Shown one piece after another: positions 32,903-39,961 of a stretch of 45,222 bases of DNA; the first letter of the stretch is position 1, and every line of letters starts with the position of its first letter. The notes below the pieces were generated by a model, which searched no databases, was not told the DNA's origin, and saw nothing but the letters and a program-made list of their open reading frames with translations. Location: contig NZ_CAMLDV010000007.1 in NCBI RefSeq assembly GCF_946478835.1, positions 1 to 45,222 on the forward strand, given 5' to 3'. This DNA is from an uncultured Bdellovibrio sp. (lineage in GTDB: Bacteria > Bdellovibrionota > Bdellovibrionia > Bdellovibrionales > Bdellovibrionaceae). Both the position numbers and the translations under genes were made by a program.

Positions 32903-35900
32903 ATGAATTTCTTTAGACGTATGTTGTTCTCGCAGGTGAGTCCTTTGGTGAAATTGGCCAAGGCGAAGAATATTTCCGAAGAGGATTTATTAGCCTTGCC
33001 TCAAGATCTCAATCCTGAGCACACGGCGATCCCGACAGATAAACTTGTCTGGACGACGCCGAAAGCTTTTTTATTTTCCTTAATCAAAGCCATGAGCGCT
33101 TACACGCGCCCGGCTTACACTTGGTATTTTGCAAGTTCCGTGATGGCATTGCTTTCACCAGTGCTGGTCAATCGTTTCGTCGGAGTGATTTCTTCCGGAG
33201 TGACGAAAGAGAATATTGTCTGGGCTTTGCTCTATGGTGTGCTTTTAGGCGTGTGTGGATTCTTATCAGGCCTTTGGATGCAGCACTATTTTTATAACAC
33301 TTTAAGGTCTTATCAAATCGCGACGAATGTTTTGAATGAAAAGATCTTTCGTCACAGTTTGAAGCTAAGCCTAAGTGCGCGTCAGAAAAATCAAATTGGC
33401 GATATCGTCAATCACATGAGTTCAGACAGTGATTCTGTGTCTGATTTTCCGTTGGTGATCGGAGATTTGGTATCGGCGATTTTCTTAATCACCGGCGGTG
33501 TTGTGATGCTTTTCTATTATATTGGTTGGTCGGCTTTTGCGGCGCTGGCTGTGTTATTTACTTTAGCGCCATTAACCAGTTACGTAGCAAAAAAGTTCAC
33601 ACGCCTTGATGAAGAGATGATGGCGCATCGTGATCACCGTGTGACACTGATGACTCAAGCTCTTAATGCCATCCGCGTTGTGAAGTTTTTTGCCTGGGAA
33701 AAAAGTGTTTCTAAGGAAGTCACTGACGTTCGCGAAAAAGAACTTTTAAGTCGCCGCCGTTTGGCGCGGGCCGAAGTGATTTCAAGTCTAGGTTACTTGG
33801 CCGTATCGACATTGGTGTTGTTTGTGGCGTTAGCAGTGCACGCCTGGCGCGGAGAAACTTTGAATGCGGCGATTATCTTTACGTGTATTTCTTTATTCGG
33901 TCTTTTAGAAGGACCGTTCGGGGATTTGTCGCGTTTGATTTCACGCTATACAACAGCGGTTGTGGGTGCGGGGCGTATTCTTAATTTCTTAAAGCAAGAT
34001 GAAGTGGAAATCTCTACCGTTGAAAACACAAAACTTGATATGCCGGTGGGCGTGACCTTGCAAAATGTCACGGTCACATATCCAGGCTCGCAAGAAGATG
34101 TTTTGCGCGGTGTGGATGTGAACGTGAAGCCAGGTCAGTCTTTGGCGATTGTTGGACCTGTGGGTTCCGGGAAAAGTTCGCTTCTTTATGGTTTGCTGGG
34201 TGAAGTGCCAGTTACAAAAGGAGTCGTTGAGTTTTTTCCTCTAGAAAAAGGGGAAAGACCGCGCATGGCCTATGTGCCGCAAGAGGCTTACATTATTAAT
34301 AGCACTCTTTTAGAGAATCTTTCTTTCGGGGAAGATGTTTCTAAAGAAGAACTCCGTCGTTCTTTGCATAACAGCTGCTTAAGTCGTGACTTGAAAGAAT
34401 GGTCGGGCGGGCTTCGTACAGAGATCGGCGAAAAAGGTGTGAACCTTTCTGGCGGTCAAAAACAGCGTGTCGCTTTGGCACGTGCTTATTTGCGCAAGCC
34501 TCAGTTGGTTTTATTAGATGATCCTCTTTCTGCTGTGGATGCGGATACAGAAAAACTTTTGTGTGACCGTCTGATTTTTGGCGCTTGGAAAGATATCACG
34601 CGCATCGTGGTGACGCATCGTTTGGAGTACTTGCCACAATTTGATCAAGTGATCTTTATTGAAGACGGTGTCATCAAAGGCTCTGGCACTTTCGAAGAAC
34701 TTTTGAAAGTCTGTGAACCTTTTGCAGAGTTTTATAAAGAACACGGAAAAACGCAAGGCGAGCAGGAGTCCGTTGAAGGTGCTGACGCGGGCAAAACCGA
34801 AAGTCAAAATCTCGCAATGGAAGCCGAGGAAGCTAAAGCCGTTGAAAGTGTGAATGATAAAAAATCCCGCGTGACAGAAGATGAAGAGCGCGAAGTCGGA
34901 GCCGTGAAAGGCTCCGTCTACTGGGATTACATCATCTCACTCGGTGGTGATGGCCGTTATACGAAACCATTGATTTTAACTGTGCTTCTTTGTGGGGCGG
35001 TTGGCGTGACTTTGCTTCCGCTTTTGCAAAAAGCGTGGCTGTCATACTATTCGGATCATCAAACTCAGTGGACAGCTTTGTCGGCCGTGGGAATGTACGG
35101 TTTGATTGGTTTGTCAGTTCTTGTGGGCTCGCTATTAAATCATCTTTTCTGGTTAGAGCGCGGAATTCGTGCCGGTAAAAACATGCACGATAAAATGCTG
35201 AAAAGTGTTTTGTATTCGCCAGTGAGATTTTTTGATTCGACACCGATTGGTCGTATCATCCAAAGATTCTCTCGCGATATTGAATCTGTGGATGTGTATT
35301 TGCAATGGAGTTTTGATTCTGCGGTTCACTGCTTTTTACAAGTCGTCGTGTCGTTGGTTCTGATCTTAGGATTGATGCCTTTGATGATCGTGGTGATTGG
35401 TCCTGTGATGGCGTTGTATTACGTTTTACAAAGAGACTATCGTCGTCCCGCGCGCGAAGTGAAACGCTTCGACAGTGTGGCGAGATCTCCTCGTTATGCG
35501 CATTTCAAAGAAAGCCTGCAAGGTTTGATTGTGATTCGCAGCTTTAATAAGACGTCTTGGTTTATGCGTAACTTCTATGACAAGCTTGCGCACAGCCAAC
35601 GCATGTTTTATTCGCACTACTTGATCAACCGTTGGTTCTCGTCACGCATTCCTCTGATTGGGGGACTTATTTCAATGACGACAACCATCGGTGTGACCTT
35701 GTCTGCGTATGCAGGTGTGATGGATGCGGGAACCGCGGGTCTTGTGACTTTGTATTCGTTGTCGTTCTGGGGATTTTTAAACTGGGGCGTTCGTGTCTTT
35801 GCCGATATCGAATCACGCATGACTTCGATTGAACGCTTGAAATTTTTCTCAAATCTTCCTTCGGAAAAATCAGTGCTGAAGCCAAGCGCTGAACCTCTTC

Positions 35901-36625
35901 GTCCGACATGGCCGGAGTTTGGTGAAATTTCCGTCGAGAATTTGAAAATCCGCTACGCCGATCATCTGCCTTTGGTTTTAAAAGGAATCACTTTTAAAGT
36001 CGAAGCGGGAAGTCGCGTGGGCATCATTGGTCGCACAGGTTCTGGGAAGAGCACGTTCTTCCAATCGCTTTTTAGATTTATTGAAGCCGAAGACGGACGC
36101 ATCGTGATTGATGGAGTTGAAACAGCGTCAGTACCTTTAGAAAAACTTCGTCGCAGCCTTGCGATCATTCCGCAGGACCCGACACTTTTCATGGGAACGA
36201 TTCGTAACAACTTGGATCGCTACAATGAATACACAGATGAAGAAGTGATCGGCGCTTTAAGACATGCTTCGATGTGGGAGTATGTTTCAGACCTTCCGCA
36301 AGGACTTCATTCGCCAGTGACAGAAGGCGGGTTGAATCTAAGCCAAGGTCAAAGACAGCTTTTGTGTTTGGCGCGTGCCTTGTTAACAAAAGCCCGCGTG
36401 ATTGTGATGGATGAAGCCACGGCCAGCGTTGATGTGCAAACAGATGCGTTGTTGCAGAAAGTAATTCGTCAATCATTCACGGGCGTCACGATGCTCATCA
36501 TTGCGCATCGCCTAGGAACCATTGCCGACTGTGATCAGATCGTCGAGATCTCTGCCGGAGAAGTCAAATCCATCCGCAGGCCCACAGAGTTTTCAAAAGA
36601 AGAAATCGAAGAAAGTTTGGTGTAA
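32903..36625 (+). CDS. ABCC-type full-length ABC exporter
   Basis: The protein has 1240 residues in the order TMD1-NBD1-TMD2-NBD2. NBD1 has Walker A GPVGSGKSS (418-426), signature LSGGQKQR (from 515) and Walker B LVLLDDPLSAVD, where the catalytic Glu is replaced by Asp. A charged linker (about 610-690) precedes TMD2. NBD2 has GRTGSGKST, LSQGQRQLLCLARALL and VIVMDEATASVD with the Glu kept. This asymmetry, and the signature wording, are those of the ABCC (multidrug-resistance protein) subfamily, common in eukaryotes but also found in some bacteria. It would export organic anions, lipids or drugs. Start codon has a weak ribosome binding site. A strong terminator follows. Confidence 0.93.
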   Translation: MNFFRRMLFSQVSPLVKLAKAKNISEEDLLALPQDLNPEHTAIPTDKLVWTTPKAFLFSLIKAMSAYTRPAYTWYFASSVMALLSPVLVNRFVGVISSGVTKENIVWALLYGVLLGVCGFLSGLWMQHYFYNTLRSYQIATNVLNEKIFRHSLKLSLSARQKNQIGDIVNHMSSDSDSVSDFPLVIGDLVSAIFLITGGVVMLFYYIGWSAFAALAVLFTLAPLTSYVAKKFTRLDEEMMAHRDHRVTLMTQALNAIRVVKFFAWEKSVSKEVTDVREKELLSRRRLARAEVISSLGYLAVSTLVLFVALAVHAWRGETLNAAIIFTCISLFGLLEGPFGDLSRLISRYTTAVVGAGRILNFLKQDEVEISTVENTKLDMPVGVTLQNVTVTYPGSQEDVLRGVDVNVKPGQSLAIVGPVGSGKSSLLYGLLGEVPVTKGVVEFFPLEKGERPRMAYVPQEAYIINSTLLENLSFGEDVSKEELRRSLHNSCLSRDLKEWSGGLRTEIGEKGVNLSGGQKQRVALARAYLRKPQLVLLDDPLSAVDADTEKLLCDRLIFGAWKDITRIVVTHRLEYLPQFDQVIFIEDGVIKGSGTFEELLKVCEPFAEFYKEHGKTQGEQESVEGADAGKTESQNLAMEAEEAKAVESVNDKKSRVTEDEEREVGAVKGSVYWDYIISLGGDGRYTKPLILTVLLCGAVGVTLLPLLQKAWLSYYSDHQTQWTALSAVGMYGLIGLSVLVGSLLNHLFWLERGIRAGKNMHDKMLKSVLYSPVRFFDSTPIGRIIQRFSRDIESVDVYLQWSFDSAVHCFLQVVVSLVLILGLMPLMIVVIGPVMALYYVLQRDYRRPAREVKRFDSVARSPRYAHFKESLQGLIVIRSFNKTSWFMRNFYDKLAHSQRMFYSHYLINRWFSSRIPLIGGLISMTTTIGVTLSAYAGVMDAGTAGLVTLYSLSFWGFLNWGVRVFADIESRMTSIERLKFFSNLPSEKSVLKPSAEPLRPTWPEFGEISVENLKIRYADHLPLVLKGITFKVEAGSRVGIIGRTGSGKSTFFQSLFRFIEAEDGRIVIDGVETASVPLEKLRRSLAIIPQDPTLFMGTIRNNLDRYNEYTDEEVIGALRHASMWEYVSDLPQGLHSPVTEGGLNLSQGQRQLLCLARALLTKARVIVMDEATASVDVQTDALLQKVIRQSFTGVTMLIIAHRLGTIADCDQIVEISAGEVKSIRRPTEFSKEEIEESLV

Positions 36626-36655
36626 AAAAAGCCCCGGATTTCCGGGGCTTTTTTA
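36624..36655. terminator. Bidirectional terminator between ABC transporter and antitoxin
   Basis: The stem GCCCCGG (36631-36637) pairs with CCGGGGC (36642-36648) across ATTT and is flanked by A7 on the left and T6 on the right. It can serve the ABC transporter on the plus strand and the toxin-antitoxin operon on the minus strand. Confidence 0.9.
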
Positions 36656-36662
36656 GGACTGC

Positions 36663-36977
36663 TTAAGCCACTTCCACATGAACTTTAAACTTCAAGCCTG
36701 ATCTTGTCAGTTCATCTTGAAGAGCCAACCGTATAAATTGTGATTTTGATTTTCCCAGAATGGTGGCAAAGTCAGCCGCTCGAGCAGGGCTCACGGATTT
36801 GCGGCCTTTTTCAATATCACAAAGATGCGACGGTGAAATATGCAGAGTTTTTGCAAAAGTCGTGAGGGATTTTTCCTCGGCCAAACGAAGAGATTCTAAA
36901 AGTCCGCCCAAGGTCAAAGACCTTCCTGCAAGCTGCTCTAAGTACTTCATAGTGGGGCTTTTCTTTTTAGTACTCAT
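36663..36977 (-). CDS. XRE-family antitoxin
   Basis: The product has 104 residues from the ATG at 36977 (GAGG 9 nt upstream; an extension of 12 codons overlaps the toxin frame more). It holds a helix-turn-helix of the HigA/XRE type (TTFAKTLHISPSHLCDIEKGRKSVSP), followed by a dimer helix with Leu. Its start overlaps the toxin stop by 11 bp, typical of a coupled toxin-first pair. The protein should bind and neutralise the toxin and repress the promoter through the two palindromes at 37259-37303. Confidence 0.88.
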   Translation of the reverse strand: MSTKKKSPTMKYLEQLAGRSLTLGGLLESLRLAEEKSLTTFAKTLHISPSHLCDIEKGRKSVSPARAADFATILGKSKSQFIRLALQDELTRSGLKFKVHVEVA

Positions 36978-37248
36978 GGTTATGAACCTCTTCCACCGAA
37001 ACAAATTCGACACGTTGATCAGATTTAATTACATAAATAGCTCTATAAGACCTGTTAAGTCGAATAGAGCGTTGTCCTTTTCGAGAACCTCGGAGAGGTT
37101 CGTCGTGATAGCCGGGGATCTTTCTAGTTTCTTCGAGGCCATCAGTTTCCACGTTTTCAACCCAGGCCGCCAAAGCCTCGATAATATATCGAGGTAGCTT
37201 TTTTAGGTCCTTCTGGGCCTTTCGACTAAGGATTACCGTCGTTATCAT
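36967..37248 (-). CDS. RelE/HigB-like mRNA interferase toxin
   Basis: The product has 93 residues from the ATG at 37248, preceded by TAAGG. The sequence runs VILSRKAQKDLKKLP, then a helix, GYHDEPLRGSRKGQRSIRLNRSYRAIYVI and a final strand VEFVSVEEVHNHEY, a RelE/ParE-superfamily fold with the basic surface used by HigB-type mRNA interferases. It comes before its antitoxin, as in higBA. The toxic activity is inferred from the family and pairing; RelE and ParE differ in target (mRNA or gyrase). Confidence 0.88.
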   Translation of the reverse strand: MITTVILSRKAQKDLKKLPRYIIEALAAWVENVETDGLEETRKIPGYHDEPLRGSRKGQRSIRLNRSYRAIYVIKSDQRVEFVSVEEVHNHEY

Positions 37249-37254
37249 GATTAC

Positions 37255-37307
37255 CTTACACCTAGTAGGTGAATTTCTCAATAGTAGATTCACCTATTAG
37301 GTGTAAG
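37255..37307. promoter_or_regulatory. Paired palindromic operators of the toxin-antitoxin operon
   Basis: Two near-identical palindromes, CACCTA-G-TAGGTG (37259-37271) and CACCTA-T-TAGGTG (37291-37303), lie 32 bp centre to centre (about three helix turns), directly upstream of the toxin start. The flanks extend the symmetry so that 37255-37274 and 37288-37307 are also inverted copies of each other. This is the arrangement expected for cooperative repression by an XRE antitoxin. Confidence 0.8.
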
Positions 37308-37440
37308 TGAAAATTCTATGTGATTTAAAAGGTTTAAAATAATTCGAAGGCGAAATGATAAATCGGCTTAAAGAGAGAAGGGGCTGAGTCGATCTTGGGA
37401 ACGAGATCCGGAACTTTAGAGTTGATGGTGTACAAATAAA
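37308..37440. other. Intergenic stretch upstream of the toxin-antitoxin operon
   Basis: About 130 bp between the toxin-antitoxin operators and the terminator at 37441. The reading frames here are short and overlap the hairpins, so none is credible. Part of it must hold the toxin-antitoxin -35 region. Confidence 0.4.
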
Positions 37441-37467
37441 AAAAGGGAACCTTGCGGTTCCCTTTTT
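37441..37467 (-). terminator. Terminator of the Ala/Lys-rich small protein gene
   Basis: The stem AAAAGGGAACC (37441-37451) pairs with GGTTCCCTTTT (37456-37466) around a TTGC loop. T and A runs on both sides make it look bidirectional; on the minus strand it ends the transcript of the gene at 37545. Confidence 0.85.
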
Positions 37468-37544
37468 CATAAGAGCGAAGCTCTCACTTATCCTAAGCTG
37501 CGCAGTCCAGTGTCGCAAGCGACACCTCCTCCGCATAGCGGGGA

Positions 37545-37754
37545 TTAGTGACCTGCAGGAGCAGCAGCTTCTTCTTTTTTCTCAGCTTTTTTAGCGTGTT
37601 TTTTCTTAGCTGGAGCTTTTGTTTCTTCTTTTTTCATTTCAGCTGCAGGAGCAGCAGGAGCTGTAGTTGTTGCAGCAGCTGCAGGAGCAGTTTCGTTAGC
37701 TTGAGCAACTACACCAGCAAAAACAAGAGTCATCAAAACAGAAGCGATTTTCAT
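37545..37754 (-). CDS. Small exported Ala/Pro/Lys-rich protein
   Basis: A 69-residue protein with a signal peptide (KIASVLMTLVFAGVVAQA, cleavage near residue 19) and a very low-complexity mature part: an Ala/Thr/Pro stretch, then alternating Lys/Glu and Ala/Lys runs (KAPAKKKHAKKAEKKEE) and APAGH at the end. It is preceded by a perfect AGGAGG ribosome binding site, suggesting high expression. No enzyme fold is possible. It could bind the cell wall, DNA or membranes by charge. The 3' untranslated region holds several hairpins. Confidence 0.8.
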   Translation of the reverse strand: MKIASVLMTLVFAGVVAQANETAPAAAATTTAPAAPAAEMKKEETKAPAKKKHAKKAEKKEEAAAPAGH

Positions 37755-37839
37755 AGTAACCTCCTAATGGTTATTGTTAGCTTCAATTGGAAACACTAGA
37801 AGATTAGCAAACAGTGTTAAAACCCCCATTAAAACCGAA

Positions 37840-39297
37840 TTAAATGTTTTTAATTTCAAAGCTAAATCTTGCACCGTGTCCTGAGTGATTTTGCGCAGTT
37901 AGCTTTGCTTCGTGAAGAATGGCTATTTTTTGAGCAATCGCCAAACCTAGACCAAAGCCCTTAACTCGTGTCTCCATATTAGACCCGCGCGAAAAGCGTT
38001 CGAAAATGAACGGAAGAAGTTCTTCAGGAATGCCGGGACCGTTGTCATCAACGATAAGTTCCGTTACATCTTCTTTCCAAATCAAAGTGACAGTCACAAC
38101 TTCACCGTTCGGAGAATACTTGATCGCGTTCTCAATCACATTCGTCACAAGATTCTGAAGAAGATCATTATCGCCACGGACCATTTTGCGATCTTCGGAG
38201 GTCTCGTTGTTGATGTTGAGTTTAATTTTGATATTTTTAGAACTCGCAAGCTTCTCACAACGAGGCAGCACTTCAAAGATCAGCTCATCCAAGGCAATCT
38301 CTTGCATGTTCAAAGCGCCAATGCCCGCATCTACGCGCGCCAAGAGCAACATCTCTTGCACAATGCTTGAAAGATTATCCACCTCTTGCAAGCCGCTCTT
38401 AATGAACTGTTCGATATCTTTTTTCTCAGTCTTTTGCAGAAGTTCCAATTCCCCACGCATGATCGTCAAAGGAGTCAGCAACTGATGAGACGCATCCGCT
38501 ACGAAGCGTTCCTGACTTTGAAAGGCCTGCTGAATACGGTCGAGCATTTCATTCAAAGTTAAAGCGAGAGTTTTAATCTCGTCATTGGCATTGGGAATCG
38601 GAACCCGTTGAGACAGTTCGCTCGCTTTGATTTCTTTGGCGGTGTTAATCATGTTTTTCAACGGATTCAACGCCCGCGCAGAAAGGAAAAGACCGCCGAG
38701 AGTTGCAATCAAAAGCACAAAAGGAATACCGACTTGCAACAACGTCAAACGCTGCGAGATCTGTGTTTCCATCAATGTCATGGGAACCGCAATTTGCAAA
38801 AGAAGCTGCGGTTTTGCAGCGTTGTCTAAAGGAAACGAAATCAATCGGTAAGAATCCGCTTCGGCAGAAGGAATATTGCGAATGTGTTCGATGGTTCGAT
38901 AAGTCGCTTCTTCACCAGCCCAAATGCGTTCGAAATCTTTTTTATAAGGCGGATTAAATTCCCCGAAGTTTCCGACACGAGCGAGAACAGCGCCGGAACT
39001 GTGGCGCACTTGAATCAAGGCTGTTCCTAAAGGAAACGGAAGAATTTTACCGTGATCTAAGCGCAGGGGAGGAAAGCTCAGATCACCCTTCACACCAATC
39101 TCAATCCCTTCCGAGACGTCAACAGAGTAGTTGAAAAGCGCATCGTCGAAATCCTGTTGAAGCGTATCGATCATCGCCTTGAACAAGAACATATTAAAGA
39201 AGATGGTCGTTGCTCCGAAAATCAGAACGAAGATCAAAGACAGGCGCAGACGGATGCTGAAGCTTGAAAAGAAATTATAAATTCTCTTTAAGAACAT
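37840..39297 (-). CDS. Two-component sensor histidine kinase
   Basis: The protein has 485 residues: N-terminal helix, periplasmic sensor domain (about 45-180), second helix (about 185-205), HAMP (about 205-258), HisKA with His271 (VADASHQLLTPLT), HATPase with NVIENAIKYS, DDNGPGI and GFGLGLAIAQK motifs. It is of the EnvZ/QseC type paired with OmpR-family regulators. It overlaps the regulator gene end by 23 bp, and regulator translation is coupled to it. The sensed signal is unknown, but the upstream LtaS-like gene suggests an envelope stress or polymer signal. Confidence 0.94.
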   Translation of the reverse strand: MFLKRIYNFFSSFSIRLRLSLIFVLIFGATTIFFNMFLFKAMIDTLQQDFDDALFNYSVDVSEGIEIGVKGDLSFPPLRLDHGKILPFPLGTALIQVRHSSGAVLARVGNFGEFNPPYKKDFERIWAGEEATYRTIEHIRNIPSAEADSYRLISFPLDNAAKPQLLLQIAVPMTLMETQISQRLTLLQVGIPFVLLIATLGGLFLSARALNPLKNMINTAKEIKASELSQRVPIPNANDEIKTLALTLNEMLDRIQQAFQSQERFVADASHQLLTPLTIMRGELELLQKTEKKDIEQFIKSGLQEVDNLSSIVQEMLLLARVDAGIGALNMQEIALDELIFEVLPRCEKLASSKNIKIKLNINNETSEDRKMVRGDNDLLQNLVTNVIENAIKYSPNGEVVTVTLIWKEDVTELIVDDNGPGIPEELLPFIFERFSRGSNMETRVKGFGLGLAIAQKIAILHEAKLTAQNHSGHGARFSFEIKNI

Positions 39298-39961
39298 AAC
39301 CCGTGCCTACCACTGTATGAATCAGTCGCTTTGAAAAAGGAGCATCAATTTTTTTACGCAATAAATTGATGTAGACATCGATGACGTTACTTTCAGAATC
39401 AAAGTGAATATCCCAGACGTGCTCGGCAATGGAAACACGACCCAAAGGTCTTTCCGGATTGCGCATGAAATACTCAAGCAGCGCAAACTCTTTTGTTGTT
39501 AAAGAAATCTCCTGGCCTGAGCGACGCGCTTTACGCTGAATTAGATCCAACTCAAGATCCGCATACTTTAAAGTGTTTGAAGCAACTCCGTTACCTGCTG
39601 GAGTTTTACGACGAAGCAAAGCACGCACACGAGCATGAAGCTCGTCAAAAGAGTAAGGCTTCGTCAAATAATCGTCAGCCCCAGCGTCAAGTCCGTGAAC
39701 TTTATCTTTGGTTGTAGAAAGAGCTGTGACCATCAAGATCGGGCCATCATAACCATCGCGACGAATGTGGCGAGCCGTATCGATGCCACTTTGATCAGGC
39801 AACATCACATCCAAGATCACAAGGTCATAATCACCTTGAGCCATGTAAGATTCGGCCGCAGATCCGCATTCGGCGATATCCACTGCATAGCCGACTTCAT
39901 TCAGACCTTTTTTTAGAAAGTTCGCCATTTTGGCTTGGTCTTCAACGACGAGAATTCGCAT
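39275..39961 (-). CDS. OmpR-family response regulator
   Basis: The protein has 228 residues with an N-terminal receiver (phospho-acceptor Asp51 in LVILDVMLPDQSG, acidic pocket ED at 7-8, Lys in YLTKPYSFDEL) and a C-terminal winged-helix OmpR/PhoB effector domain (SLTTKEFALLEYFMRNPERPLGR to VIDVYINLLRKKID). It binds DNA as a phosphorylated dimer. The start overlaps the LtaS-like gene end by 20 bp and the kinase overlaps its own end, so the three form one transcriptional unit. Targets may include the operon itself. Confidence 0.95.
   Translation of the reverse strand: MRILVVEDQAKMANFLKKGLNEVGYAVDIAECGSAAESYMAQGDYDLVILDVMLPDQSGIDTARHIRRDGYDGPILMVTALSTTKDKVHGLDAGADDYLTKPYSFDELHARVRALLRRKTPAGNGVASNTLKYADLELDLIQRKARRSGQEISLTTKEFALLEYFMRNPERPLGRVSIAEHVWDIHFDSESNVIDVYINLLRKKIDAPFSKRLIHTVVGTGYVLKENL

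Noticed and set aside
37297..37536. A 79-codon minus-strand open frame between the toxin operators and the Ala/Lys-rich gene
   Set aside because: It covers the strong terminator at 37441-37467 and the hairpins, has no ribosome binding site, and its composition (Arg/Phe/Ser-rich) is not protein-like.
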